64,000 bases of DNA from Bordetella parapertussis (GTDB lineage: Bacteria > Pseudomonadota > Gammaproteobacteria > Burkholderiales > Burkholderiaceae_D). A program made the translations under genes and the position numbers. Each line of letters begins with the position of its first letter. Within the stretch, counting starts at the first letter, position 1. A model generated the notes under the pieces. It was not told the DNA's origin, made no database searches, and was given only the letters and a program-made list of their open reading frames with translations. Where the stretch lies: positions 62,001 through 126,000 of the forward strand of contig CAMBFZ010000009.1 in assembly GCA_945866125.1 (NCBI GenBank). The letters run 5' to 3'. This document shows, in pieces, positions 52,543-61,148 of the stretch.

Positions 52543-52878
52543 TCACCGCTTGACGGTCATTGGAAAATCGACCAGGAGCTTTTGGCATAGCGCTTCTTTA
52601 CCCATGGTCTTGGCCTTACCGTGATAGGCAGATTGCCCGAGTTGGACTAGTTTTTTGGACGCCTCGGGCCCTTTTTTTTCCATGCACAGCAGCGAGTCCT
52701 GCTGGAAGCGGAACGCATAATAACTAAACGGACATTCTTTTTTTGCGGTGCTGAGCAAACCATCCATCTTGATCAAGTCATCGCAACGGTCCGCGTAGGC
52801 CGGCATCGCAACAAAAAAACTCAGCATAAAAAGCAGCGGCCACGATGCGCCAGGTTGTGCAGAATGGGGAGGGGTCAT
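52543..52878 (-). CDS. Secreted cysteine-containing protein
   Basis: This 111-residue precursor has a signal peptide (PLLFMLSFFVAMPAYA) and a helical mature part with four cysteines (DRCDD, KECPF, LLCM, ALCQ), which suit two disulfides. No family is recognised. The ATG at 52878 lacks a clear ribosome site. The gene is convergent with the hypothetical gene at 51714-52517. Confidence 0.6.
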   Translation of the reverse strand: MTPPHSAQPGASWPLLFMLSFFVAMPAYADRCDDLIKMDGLLSTAKKECPFSYYAFRFQQDSLLCMEKKGPEASKKLVQLGQSAYHGKAKTMGKEALCQKLLVDFPMTVKR

Positions 52879-52926
52879 GATGGAAATCAACGCTTGCTGC
52901 AACGAGATAAGTTATACCAAACCGTT

Positions 52927-53313
52927 TTACATTAGCCAGATGGTGCAGGCCAATCCGCCCGCAACACAAATAATGCCCGCAACCAGCCAACGGTTTCTTC
53001 GGCGAATCGCAGCCAGTGAGGCATGGATTGCGTCCTGTTGCTCGCGCAATTTGTTGACCGACTGCGTGAGCTCCAGATTGGATGAAGACAGCCGCGTCAA
53101 GGCAAGCTGCAAGGCTTGTAGTTGCTGATTGAGCGCGTCAGGATCGGCCTGCATTGTGGTGCCGGCATCAGGACTATCGGTTTCGCTGGCGGGCGATTTG
53201 GCGTCGCGATGCCGGTTGACCATATCACGCGCTTTGTCGAGCACCTTGGGCCCATGCTCGATGACGCTTCCCCATGGGATATTTTTGAGTGCGGTTAGCC
53301 AGGGGAGTGCCAT
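52927..53313 (-). CDS. Tail-anchored coiled-coil membrane protein
   Basis: This 128-residue protein has a polar N-terminal half (DKARDMVNRHRDAK), a long coiled-coil (about 57-105, ALNQQLQALQLALTRL and SSNLELTQSVNKLREQQ) and one C-terminal membrane span (WLVAGIICVAGGLACTIWLM). The topology is that of a tail-anchored inner-membrane protein with its coiled-coil inside the cell. Its function is unknown. The GAGGAAAAA site supports the start. Confidence 0.7.
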   Translation of the reverse strand: MALPWLTALKNIPWGSVIEHGPKVLDKARDMVNRHRDAKSPASETDSPDAGTTMQADPDALNQQLQALQLALTRLSSSNLELTQSVNKLREQQDAIHASLAAIRRRNRWLVAGIICVAGGLACTIWLM

Positions 53314-53370
53314 CGGTTTTTCCTCTGCAGTGCGTACAACAATGCGTTAATAATTACTGGGACGTGGTGC

Positions 53371-53781
53371 TTATTTTTTGATGCTGACGAGTTCAACTTC
53401 AAAGTTTAGTGTGGCGCCCGGTGGAATCACACCCGGCACACCGCGCTCACCATACGCCGTGGCCGCAGGACAGGTGAGCTTGGCTTTGCCACCAACTTTG
53501 ATTTTTTGCATGCCCTGAGTCCAGCAAGGGACGACTCTGCTCAGCGGAAAAGCAATCGGCTCGCCGCGCTTGTAGCTGCTGTCGAATTCTTTGCCATCCA
53601 TCAGCGTGCCGCGATAGTGCGCGACGACGGTGTCGGCGGCAGTCGGGCTGGCACCGGCGCCCTCTTTCAGATGCTCGATGATGACGCCGGATGGCAGGGT
53701 CTCGGATTTGGTTTGCGCAAGCGCGCCGGTGGAAATAATGAGTCCGGTGCACAGTGCGGCGAACAGGATAGTGTGTTTCAT
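53371..53781 (-). CDS. FKBP-type peptidyl-prolyl isomerase, exported
   Basis: This 136-residue precursor has a signal peptide (ending GALAQ) and an FKBP domain with VVAHYRGTLMDGKEFDSSYKRG, FPLSRVVPCWTQGMQKIKVGGK and GVPGVIPPGATLNFEVELV. It isomerises prolyl bonds in the periplasm. A Cys sits beside the usual active-site Trp (PCWTQ), unlike most FKBPs (IPGWTEG). The ATG at 53781 with AGGAGC precedes it. Confidence 0.9.
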   Translation of the reverse strand: MKHTILFAALCTGLIISTGALAQTKSETLPSGVIIEHLKEGAGASPTAADTVVAHYRGTLMDGKEFDSSYKRGEPIAFPLSRVVPCWTQGMQKIKVGGKAKLTCPAATAYGERGVPGVIPPGATLNFEVELVSIKK

Positions 53782-53861
53782 AATGCTCCTTGTGGATGAA
53801 TCATTGATGGTGTTGTTAAGTGGCCGGGTGTCGGATTGATCGTGGATGCAAAATCCGCGAT

Positions 53862-54575
53862 TCAAAATCGCTCATGCTCGCTCAGATAACGCCACTGCCC
53901 AATTGGTAAAGACGACATCGGCAGGCGCCCGATTCGGATGCGACGGATCGACACAACCGCTAGCCCGACTTTGCCGCACACGTGATCGATCAGCCGGGCC
54001 GTTGCGCCTTTGATGGCAAAGCGCAGGCGCGTTTCGTTTTGCCAACTGGCTTTAACGGGCGGTACCTGTTTACCATTGAAGACCAGCCCTTGATTAAGTA
54101 GCGCAAGGCCATCGGGCATGATGTGACCGGATACTTCGGCGATGTATTCTTGCTCCACGCGGGCCAGGTCGTCGACTAATTTACGCTTGATGCGCCAGTC
54201 TTGCGTGAGTACCACGAGACCAGCGGCTGTCGTGTCGAGCGGGTCGAGCAGATGTAAATCGTGCAGGTGGCGCTTCAATAAATACAGGCCTGATTGATCG
54301 TCGGCGGCCTGATTGGCGGCAATGATCAAGGACACGGTGTCGTGCGGCGAAACGCCGGCTGGCTTATTAACGACAATCGTGACGGGCAGAGCGGGTGCCA
54401 GACTGGCGTTAGGCTGCAAGCTGATCGCTGCCTGCGGTAGTACTCTGAAGCCGGACTCTTCGACGGTAACACCATCGACGGTGACGCCACCGTTTTCAAT
54501 ATAAAGCACCGCCTCACCGCGGGAACACTGGAACAGCTCGGCGACGCGTTTCGCCAGACGGACGGTTTCAGTCAT
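53862..54575 (-). CDS. RsuA/RluB-type pseudouridine synthase
   Basis: This 237-residue protein has an N-terminal S4 RNA-binding domain (KRVAELFQCSRGEAVLYIENGGVTVDG) and the RsuA catalytic domain (VVNKPAGVSPHD and LLKRHLHDLHLLDPLDTTAAGLVVLTQD). The catalytic motif usually reads GRLD; here it is DPLD (111-114), keeping the Asp but losing the Arg. It should modify a rRNA or tRNA base, though this change makes activity less certain. Confidence 0.83.
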   Translation of the reverse strand: MTETVRLAKRVAELFQCSRGEAVLYIENGGVTVDGVTVEESGFRVLPQAAISLQPNASLAPALPVTIVVNKPAGVSPHDTVSLIIAANQAADDQSGLYLLKRHLHDLHLLDPLDTTAAGLVVLTQDWRIKRKLVDDLARVEQEYIAEVSGHIMPDGLALLNQGLVFNGKQVPPVKASWQNETRLRFAIKGATARLIDHVCGKVGLAVVSIRRIRIGRLPMSSLPIGQWRYLSEHERF

Positions 54576-54611
54576 GCGCGTTGATGGGCGGGACGGTTGA
54601 TTTGATGGCGC

Positions 54612-55004
54612 TTATTTGACGGTGACTTCAATTGTTTTTCTCATTTGCTCGCCATAAGAGCGATGCGCGCCATCGGCAAACTGCAGTGTGAGTTTGTATT
54701 TGCCGGGCGGCAGAACGACTTCGGTTTCAGTTTGCCCTTTGCCAAAGTGCTTGTGCTGGTTATCAAATGGAATGGCGACATTTTCTTCAACGTTGGCGGC
54801 ATTGATTAAGAGATGATGATGCCCGGCGCCGGCGATGACTTCACCGGCCGGTGCCACTTTCATCCCCGTCACCATAAATTTGGCAACGAAGGTGCCGGGC
54901 AGGACATCGCCGTCTTTAGGCTCGATAAAGTCGACAGATTGCGCCAGCGCAGAGCCGGCTGTCAGAGAAAAGAAGAGGCAAGTCAATATCTGGCGATAGG
55001 TCAT
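54612..55004 (-). CDS. DUF4399 exported protein
   Basis: This 130-residue precursor has a signal peptide (LTAGSALAQ) and the DUF4399 pattern: VDFIEPKDGDVLPGTFVAKF, GAGHHHLLIN with HHH, KHFGKGQTETEVVLPPGKYKLTL and HRSYG. The histidine cluster suggests metal binding. Function is unknown. It lies close to the pseudouridine synthase gene downstream. Confidence 0.87.
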   Translation of the reverse strand: MTYRQILTCLFFSLTAGSALAQSVDFIEPKDGDVLPGTFVAKFMVTGMKVAPAGEVIAGAGHHHLLINAANVEENVAIPFDNQHKHFGKGQTETEVVLPPGKYKLTLQFADGAHRSYGEQMRKTIEVTVK

Positions 55005-55214
55005 GGCGCGTCCTGTCCTAAAAATAGTGAAGGTCCGTAATCAACGTGATCGTGAACCTGAGCGTGCATGATAAAGGATAATGCGGGCACGCAGGGTCGG
55101 CCCCCTTTCCACGACCGATTTGACTCTTGCTAAATTGCTCATTATCAGCAACTCAGGGAACGGGCGTAGGATGCAGTAATTCGATCGGATGAATCTCTGA
55201 CAGGAGAATACGCA

Positions 55215-55484
55215 ATGAACCAGTATGCGGTTTGCGCTGCCTTGGCGGCATGGATGTTGTCTGGCGCGGTGCTCGCCACTGAGCCAGCTAAAAAAAGACC
55301 GCCGGCCAACGTAACGGCCACCGTCAACGGCGCTATTGTCTCGTCCGATGAGACGGCCATCACACATTCTTCTCAACCGCATGGTGCGCCGCCTAGGGTG
55401 GTCAAAAATAATGCGGCCTCACCGCAGATTATTGTGGTGCCCCGCGTGGATTTGCCTAATCAACGCAACGGCGGCCAACGCTAG
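55215..55484 (+). CDS. Small secreted protein
   Basis: This 89-residue precursor has a signal peptide (ALAAWMLSGAVLATEP) and a proline-, asparagine- and serine-rich, probably disordered mature part. It is unrecognised. A CAGGAG site precedes the ATG at 55215. It is convergent with the cupin gene. Confidence 0.6.
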   Translation: MNQYAVCAALAAWMLSGAVLATEPAKKRPPANVTATVNGAIVSSDETAITHSSQPHGAPPRVVKNNAASPQIIVVPRVDLPNQRNGGQR

Positions 55485-55496
55485 ACGCTGGCGGCA

Positions 55497-56150
55497 TCAC
55501 GACAGATGGCCGGTTTTAACAAGAATAGTGCAGCCCTCTTTGCTGAAAGGCTGATGCGCGCTTAGGTGCGGACTGCGGATCCAGCTGCCTGCCGGATAGC
55601 GGCCATGCTCGTCTTCGAAGACGCCTTCAACAACGAAGATTTCTTCGCCACCAAAATGCCGGTGCGGATTAAAAAATGTGTGCGGTGCCCAGCGCACCAA
55701 CGCCGTATGCTGGGTGCCGTATTCGGATAAGGGCATCACGGATAAGCCTGGCACTAGCCCTTGGTACCAGGGCGCGGTGTGCGTATCGATGACTTGGCGC
55801 TCGGTGTCGTGCCTGTCAAGGTGACGTAATTTAACAAACAACAGACAACCGGATTGTGTGCTTGGCGCGTGCGACGATCCGGGCGGATTTTTGAGATACG
55901 TACCAACCCCGAATTGACCGTGCTCATCGCACAACTCTCCCTTGAGCACAAAAATTTCTTCGCCTAAATCATGGGTATGCGCTGAAAATTTCGCGCCCGG
56001 TGCATAGCGGACGATTGAGGTAGCACGGGCCACTTCGCCACCACTCCGCTCCAGCATGCGCCGCTCCACGCCCTCAACCGGCGATGCATGCCACGGCAAG
56101 TCCTGGTGCTGAAGGACAACGCGCTGCGTAAGGTCTGCGTGAATCATCAT
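55497..56150 (-). CDS. Double-cupin protein (ChrR-like)
   Basis: This 217-residue cytosolic protein has two cupin domains, each with the metal-binding pattern: SAHTHDLGEEIFVLKGEL and NPHRHFGGEEIFVVEGVF. This repeated arrangement matches the ChrR-type cupins, which bind zinc or iron; the anti-sigma helix of true ChrR is not evident. It closes a cluster of five same-strand genes that look catabolic, so it could be an enzyme or regulator there. Confidence 0.82.
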   Translation of the reverse strand: MMIHADLTQRVVLQHQDLPWHASPVEGVERRMLERSGGEVARATSIVRYAPGAKFSAHTHDLGEEIFVLKGELCDEHGQFGVGTYLKNPPGSSHAPSTQSGCLLFVKLRHLDRHDTERQVIDTHTAPWYQGLVPGLSVMPLSEYGTQHTALVRWAPHTFFNPHRHFGGEEIFVVEGVFEDEHGRYPAGSWIRSPHLSAHQPFSKEGCTILVKTGHLS

Positions 56151-56177
56151 GGTAGTGTGGCGGTCATGGTTAGGGGA

Positions 56178-57062
56178 TCAGGGTTGTTGCTTTAGGTAGC
56201 GAAACATCTCGGTATGATCGGCGCCCTTGCCTAAGGCGGCTTCAGCGTCAGACCAGGATTGTACGCAGCGTGAGGCAAAGTCCTGCGGTGACTGCATCCG
56301 ATCGATAAAATGCAAAGCGGTCTGCAGGTCTTTGCGCATCAGTGCCAGCGCAAAGCCGGAATCAAATTTTTCCGACAACATGAATTGCTCGACTTTGTGC
56401 TCGGTGGTGTTATTTTTTCCCGTCGACGCATTGAACACCTGATTGACGAGGTGGGGGTCAATACCAAATTTTGCCGCAGCAACCAGCGCCTCCGAAGCAG
56501 CTAATAAACCAGCCGCTGATACATAATTATTGAGCGCCTTGACGGCATGACCCGCGCCTGCGCTACCGACATGCACCAGGCTTGTGCCCAATGAGGTCAG
56601 GATCGGCCACGCGCGCGCGACGTCATCGGTGTCGCCACCGATCATGATCGATAAACTTGCCGACACAGCACGCTTGACGCCACCTGACACCGGCGCGTCG
56701 ACAAAGCCCACGCCCATTGCCTGAAGTTGTTGATGATTGTCACGCGAGCAGACGGGGTCGGATGAGCCCATATCAATAATCAGGCTACCGCGCCGCATCG
56801 CCGCCGCGATACCCTGCACGGGATCCCACAACAGCGCATCAACGACCCGGCTATCAGGCAGCATCAGCACAACAATGTCGGCATGGCGCGCGGCGGTTTG
56901 TGCTGATGGCGCAAACGCAATCCCGCTCACACCAGCAAACTTTTGTGCGACCGTCTGATCAAGGTCGAAGGCCGTCACACGATGCGCGGCGGCGAGCAGA
57001 TTGCGTAGCATCGGTTGGCCCATCTGGCCAAGCCCGATCCAGGCGAGCGGCGTTGTGCTCAC
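56178..57062 (-). CDS. 3-Hydroxyisobutyrate dehydrogenase-family oxidoreductase
   Basis: This 294-residue beta-hydroxyacid dehydrogenase has the NAD motif GLGQMGQPM (10-18), the substrate loop DAPVSGGVKRA, and catalytic K175 in AGHAVKALNNYVS. It oxidises a 3-hydroxyacid with NAD(P). The start is GTG at 57062, 2 nt after the upstream CMD gene, so the two are co-transcribed. The substrate is unknown. Confidence 0.9.
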   Translation of the reverse strand: MSTTPLAWIGLGQMGQPMLRNLLAAAHRVTAFDLDQTVAQKFAGVSGIAFAPSAQTAARHADIVVLMLPDSRVVDALLWDPVQGIAAAMRRGSLIIDMGSSDPVCSRDNHQQLQAMGVGFVDAPVSGGVKRAVSASLSIMIGGDTDDVARAWPILTSLGTSLVHVGSAGAGHAVKALNNYVSAAGLLAASEALVAAAKFGIDPHLVNQVFNASTGKNNTTEHKVEQFMLSEKFDSGFALALMRKDLQTALHFIDRMQSPQDFASRCVQSWSDAEAALGKGADHTEMFRYLKQQP

Positions 57063-57064
57063 CG

Positions 57065-57445
57065 TCAGATTCCCATTTCTTTGAACATTTCTTTCGCGTT
57101 GCGAAAGCTATCGATCGCCGCCGGTACGCCGCAATAAATCGCGGTTTGCATGAAGACTTCGCGGATTTCTTCTTTGGTGAGGCCATTGTTAATAGCACCG
57201 CGCACGTGGAGCTTGAGTTCATGCGGGCGGTTTAATGCGGTAAGCATGGCCAGGTTGATGATGCTGCGTGTTTTGCGATCCAGCCCGGGCCGGTTCCAGA
57301 TCTCGTTCCAGCAATACTCGGTCACGAGATCTTGCATCGGCATGTTGAAATCGTCGGCGTTTTTAATCGCGTTATCGACGTAGTCGGCACCTAATACTTC
57401 GCGGCGGGTTTGAAGTCCTTTTTCGAAAGCTTCTTTATTCATCAT
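57065..57445 (-). CDS. Carboxymuconolactone decarboxylase-family protein
   Basis: This 126-residue protein matches PcaC-like CMD proteins: FNMPMQDLVTEYCWNEIWNR, RSIINLAMLTALNRPHELKLH and FMQTAIYCGVPAAIDSFRNAKEMF. True PcaC decarboxylates in the beta-ketoadipate pathway. The rest of that pathway is absent, so the substrate here may differ. AAGGAGACG precedes the ATG. It is co-transcribed with the dehydrogenase gene that follows. Confidence 0.9.
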   Translation of the reverse strand: MMNKEAFEKGLQTRREVLGADYVDNAIKNADDFNMPMQDLVTEYCWNEIWNRPGLDRKTRSIINLAMLTALNRPHELKLHVRGAINNGLTKEEIREVFMQTAIYCGVPAAIDSFRNAKEMFKEMGI

Positions 57446-57539
57446 GCGTCTCCTTGATGGGTGGTCTAATTTTTAGGCAAACTGCACGCACCCAATGAGA
57501 CCGACGCGTTCGGCTTTCACTGAGGGACTCTGCTACAAC

Positions 57540-58034
57540 TTAGCGAATAAACTGATCAATGTACTCAGCGCCCAAACCGATTGCAGTATAGTGCTTGCGG
57601 CACATTTCTATTTTGGTGAAGACGTCTTCATAGCCGGTGGTGTTGCCATCGTCGTCGAGGTAAATCATCGCGCCATGAATATTAAATTGGGTAATCATCT
57701 CGGGCTCACCAACGACATCGTCGACCACCAGCGTATGAATTTCGCCTGGTGGCTCATAGACAAATGAGCCGGCCGTCGCGATCCAGTCATGTTCCAGATA
57801 GCGCCACGCACCTTTGATCACATAGCCTGTTACCCAGGATGGATGAATGTGGCGCGACAAGACACCCGACTTCCGTACGCGCAGCAGATTGCACCAACTA
57901 CCAGTGACGGTGTTCATCAGTAGAGGGCGAAACCAGATATCGGGCGCTTGTGGTACCCAGACGCGCTCGTCGTCGGGAATTGCAGTGACAGCAATCTCTG
58001 CTCGAATACCGGGGTGTTGAATAAGGGGCGTCAT
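57540..58034 (-). CDS. Cupin of the 2,4'-dihydroxyacetophenone dioxygenase family
   Basis: This 164-residue cupin has the metal site HIHPSWVTGYVIKGAWRYLEHDW and the companion EPPGEIHTLVVDDVVGE. The sequence resembles 2,4'-dihydroxyacetophenone dioxygenase, an iron enzyme that cleaves an aryl-ketone side chain. This does not prove the substrate. The ATG at 58034 lies 20 nt after the SDR stop, consistent with one operon. Longer frames upstream lack a start site. Confidence 0.82.
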   Translation of the reverse strand: MTPLIQHPGIRAEIAVTAIPDDERVWVPQAPDIWFRPLLMNTVTGSWCNLLRVRKSGVLSRHIHPSWVTGYVIKGAWRYLEHDWIATAGSFVYEPPGEIHTLVVDDVVGEPEMITQFNIHGAMIYLDDDGNTTGYEDVFTKIEMCRKHYTAIGLGAEYIDQFIR

Positions 58035-58054
58035 CAGTGTTTTCCTAAAAAAAT

Positions 58055-58777
58055 TTACGTGATTAAATAACCGCCGTCTACGGGCAAAATCACCCCAGTT
58101 ACGAATTGCGCCTGTGCGCTGGCAAGAAATAAAACCGGGCCGGCGATGTCGTGCGGTTGACCCCATCGCTTCATCGGGGTGCGCGCCAGGATCGGCGCGG
58201 CACGTTGCGGGTCATCTTGCAGAGCTTGTGTCAGCGGCGTGGCGATCCAGCCTGGTGCCACTGCATTGACGCGAATGCCGTCTTCAGCATACGCAATGGC
58301 CAGTGACTTGGTTAATTGTGCCACACCCCCTTTGCTGGCACTGTAGCCGGGTACGAGCCCACCGCCGAAAAAACTGAGCATTGAGGCAGTGTTGACGATG
58401 CAGCCGCGGCGCGCTTTCAATCCTTCGCGCGCGGCTGCGCAGACCCGCATCGTGCCATTTAAATTAATATCAATCGTTCGGGCAAATGCCTCGGGCTCAT
58501 GCTCAACGAAGCGTTGAATTACGCCGGCACAGTTGACGACGACGTCGATTTCACCGATGGATTGGAGCAGCGCATTGACAGCACTGTCGTCACGCACATC
58601 CAAAACCTTAAACGTAATTTGTGCGTTGGCAGCGTTGGCAGCGGCCCGATTTATTTCGCCTTGCGTCGCGCCGGTGGCAACGACCTCTGCACCCTCGGCG
58701 GAGAAGGCCTGCGCGATCGCCTCGCCGATACCGCTGCTGGCCCCGGTCACCAGCACACGTCGTTGGAATGGCCGCAT
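58055..58777 (-). CDS. Short-chain dehydrogenase/reductase
   Basis: This 240-residue classical SDR has TGASSGIG (11-18), NCAG, and the catalytic S132, Y145 and K149 (YSASKGG). It could oxidise an alcohol or reduce a ketone made by the neighbouring dioxygenase-like cupin. A GGGGGAG site precedes the ATG. It is the first gene of the same-strand catabolic cluster. Confidence 0.88.
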   Translation of the reverse strand: MRPFQRRVLVTGASSGIGEAIAQAFSAEGAEVVATGATQGEINRAAANAANAQITFKVLDVRDDSAVNALLQSIGEIDVVVNCAGVIQRFVEHEPEAFARTIDINLNGTMRVCAAAREGLKARRGCIVNTASMLSFFGGGLVPGYSASKGGVAQLTKSLAIAYAEDGIRVNAVAPGWIATPLTQALQDDPQRAAPILARTPMKRWGQPHDIAGPVLFLASAQAQFVTGVILPVDGGYLIT

Positions 58778-58840
58778 GTAACTCCCCCTTTATGTTTTCC
58801 AAAAATAGCCGACCCTGCCTTCGGTATCGTTTCCTGATCT

Positions 58841-58868
58841 GAAAAACTAAAAGCTCCTTGCGGAGCTT
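58841..58868 (-). terminator. Rho-independent terminator on the minus strand
   Basis: Read on the minus strand, AAGCTCC/GGAGCTT forms a 7-bp stem with a 4-nt loop, then TTTTAGTTTTT. It follows the lipoprotein gene at 58963-59469 and stops it before the SDR operon. Confidence 0.65.
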
Positions 58869-58962
58869 CGTAGTTGGCCTAATTTTACTGCGTCGGGCGA
58901 CGCTGCTTGAATTAAGAGTAGGCTGACATTCAGTGTTTCAATGATTTTGACAGTGCGCTCGC

Positions 58963-59469
58963 TTACCTTACCGGTCTGGCGCGCCGACATTCAGGCGACG
59001 GGCCATAGCCGGTCGAGCGCACGACGCCCTCTTTATCAAATTCAATCTGAAACCACTGACAAAACGGTGTCACATAGCGATAGTTCCAGACAAAACCCCG
59101 CTCACGAGCGAGCCCAAACTGCGCGCGTGATTCGCCGATGCGTGCGAGTACTTCTTCGGTGCGCATGCCGGGCATAATCTGAGAAAAATTTTTCTCGGTC
59201 AGCACCTGTTCCCAGCGCCGGACCTGGCCTGCTGCATCGAGCTCAATAAAATAGGTATGCAGTCCGTAGGGGCCGCGCGGATACACAAGGCGACTTCCAT
59301 CGTCCAGTGCGACTTCACGAAAGGGCTGCCCCATCAAACTGACGACTTCGTGCCGAGATTTTCCGATGAAGGATTGACTGGGCGCGTAGGTGACGCAAGC
59401 AGACAGGGCCGCTACGACCAGCAGGAGCAAGGTAACTCGACCGATGAGCTTAGATTTGAATGGCATCAT
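58963..59469 (-). CDS. Outer-membrane lipoprotein with SmpA/OmlA-like fold
   Basis: This 168-residue lipoprotein has a signal and lipobox (LLLLVVAALSAC, Cys near residue 25) and a mature part with two SmpA/OmlA-like segments: FIGKSRHEVVSLMGQPF and IMPGMRTEEVLARIGESR. These resemble repeated BamE-type folds. It is probably attached to the outer membrane. ATG 59469 and 59466 are both possible; neither has a strong site. Confidence 0.75.
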   Translation of the reverse strand: MMPFKSKLIGRVTLLLLVVAALSACVTYAPSQSFIGKSRHEVVSLMGQPFREVALDDGSRLVYPRGPYGLHTYFIELDAAGQVRRWEQVLTEKNFSQIMPGMRTEEVLARIGESRAQFGLARERGFVWNYRYVTPFCQWFQIEFDKEGVVRSTGYGPSPECRRARPVR

Positions 59470-59627
59470 GCTAAAAAGATAAGGCGCAATTTTTAAGGGA
59501 CATCGTAATGGTAAGACAAAATCCCATCCTGTCAATGTTGAGGGCGCAAGCCGCACTTGCTACAACAATGTCGCTCAAGGGGTCGCGCTTTGAGCATAAC
59601 TGTGGGCCTGGGGTCGCCTAGATGCAA

Positions 59628-59693
59628 TCTTGCAAAATCACGGAGCCATCACCGATGGCCAATGCGTCGGGGCAATGCGTTGATTTTGCAAGA
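59628..59693. repeat. Long inverted repeat
   Basis: TCTTGCAAAATCA and TGATTTTGCAAGA are perfect 13-bp arms around 40 bp that include a nested GCCATC-ACC-GATGGC hairpin. It lies between the lipoprotein gene and the EthD-domain gene. It could be a 3' hairpin, a regulatory structure or a remnant of a small repeat family. Confidence 0.6.
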
Positions 59694-59724
59694 CTCCAGC
59701 GAAGATGAAGGCGGATATTTTGGC

Positions 59725-60411
59725 CTACGCGACGACCTGCAGGTCGACTAGGAAGCTTGTGATCTCTTCTATAAATTCGCGCGCATGGGTCATCAAGGCG
59801 ACACCCTGCGGTGAGGCAAATGCGGTGTTGAGTGACTCGATATCATCGAACCAAAGCTCGACGATGCCGTCAAGCGGAAAGTCGTCGTAGTCAACAGGAT
59901 TTCCCTTCGGCGCTTCGCGGGACAGTACAAAATTTTGCCGATATCCTCTTACGCCATTGATTGCGCAAACAAGGCGCGCGTGTTCGATACGCCATTCGTG
60001 CAGGAACTGGTCTGCTGTCACATCGGACCGGCGCCGCAATAATGACATCCTCTTGATGAGTGGCCGATCCGTGGCAGGTCGAATTACTTCGCGCTGATCA
60101 ATTGTGACTGTGCGCAGGTTTGCAATTATCTGCATCTCATCGGCAGCCAACGCCAGTCCCGCCGGGGACGCGAGCGCATTGGACATGGCCGCGTCGTTGT
60201 CGAACCACAGCATCGAAAAAGCGTCGAGCTGTTCCGGCCCACGCTGAAAGGTAATCCCGCGCTGAACGTGGTCGTGAATGTAATTATGCTCACCACGCAC
60301 CAAACCGGGCAGCTGGGCCGTCAGCGTGGCATGATGCCCCCGCCAGCGGCGGTCGAATTCTGCGCTGGTCCAATCTGGTTTTTTCTGGATGAGTCCGACA
60401 AGAACGGTCAT
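59725..60411 (-). CDS. Double EthD-domain protein
   Basis: This 228-residue protein has two EthD-type ferredoxin-like repeats: residues about 1-110 (VGLIQKKPDWTSAEFDRRWRGHHATLTAQLPG) and 115-225 (LLRRRSDVTADQFLHEWRIEHARLV). EthD proteins act in ether and aromatic degradation or have unknown catalytic roles. The ATG at 60411 has AAGGAG. It lies 16 nt after LivF, so it belongs to the liv operon and may act on its substrate. Confidence 0.85.
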   Translation of the reverse strand: MTVLVGLIQKKPDWTSAEFDRRWRGHHATLTAQLPGLVRGEHNYIHDHVQRGITFQRGPEQLDAFSMLWFDNDAAMSNALASPAGLALAADEMQIIANLRTVTIDQREVIRPATDRPLIKRMSLLRRRSDVTADQFLHEWRIEHARLVCAINGVRGYRQNFVLSREAPKGNPVDYDDFPLDGIVELWFDDIESLNTAFASPQGVALMTHAREFIEEITSFLVDLQVVA

Positions 60412-60427
60412 GCGATAGCTCCTTTTT

Positions 60428-61138
60428 TTAGTGAGCGCCAAGGTAGGCTGCCCGCACCTTGGGATCGTTGAGCAATTCTTTACCCGATCCTTCGGCGGTG
60501 AGGCGGCCGGTCTCGAACACATAAGCCCGGTCGGCGACGGCCAGCGCCTGATTGGCCATCTGCTCGACGAGCAAAATAGTAAGACCGGATTTGCGCAGCT
60601 CGCGGATCGTGCGAAAAATCTCTGCGATGATGAGCGGGGCCAAACCGAGCGAGGGCTCATCCAGTAGCAAAAGACGCGGCTCGCTCATGAGCGCACGCGC
60701 GATGGCCAGCATTTGCTGCTCACCACCGGAAAGCGTACCGGCGAGCTGGTGTTCGCGTTCCTTGAGCCGCGGGAAGCGCGCGAATTCGCGTTCCAGTACG
60801 AGCCCAACCCGCGGATCACCCGCACCACGCAGGTAGGCACCAAGCAACAAATTATCGCGTACCGTTTGATCCGGAAAAACACCACGCCCCTCAGGCGAGA
60901 GTGCTATACCCAAGCCCACCCGCTGATGGGCCGCTAAGTGGGTACAGTCGTTTCCGTTAAAAACCATGGCCCCAGCGGCAAGCGGCTCAAGACCCGCGAT
61001 GCCCTTCAGGAGCGTGCTTTTGCCGGCGCCATTGGCACCAATAATGGCAACGACCTCGCCCGCACGCACCGCCAGATCAACACCTTTAACTGCTTCGATG
61101 GCGCCGTACGCAATGCGCACCGAGCTCAGTTTCAACAT
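60428..61138 (-). CDS. livF: Liv-type ABC transporter ATPase LivF
   Basis: This 236-residue ATPase has Walker A GANGAGKST (about 37-45), signature LSGGEQQM and Walker B LLLLDEPSLGLAP. It matches LivF, one of two ATPases of branched-chain amino-acid importers. The ATG at 61138 follows AAGGAGGCAGGT. It is 10 nt downstream of the LivM-LivG fusion gene. Confidence 0.93.
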   Translation of the reverse strand: MLKLSSVRIAYGAIEAVKGVDLAVRAGEVVAIIGANGAGKSTLLKGIAGLEPLAAGAMVFNGNDCTHLAAHQRVGLGIALSPEGRGVFPDQTVRDNLLLGAYLRGAGDPRVGLVLEREFARFPRLKEREHQLAGTLSGGEQQMLAIARALMSEPRLLLLDEPSLGLAPLIIAEIFRTIRELRKSGLTILLVEQMANQALAVADRAYVFETGRLTAEGSGKELLNDPKVRAAYLGAH

Positions 61139-61148
61139 ACCTGCCTCC

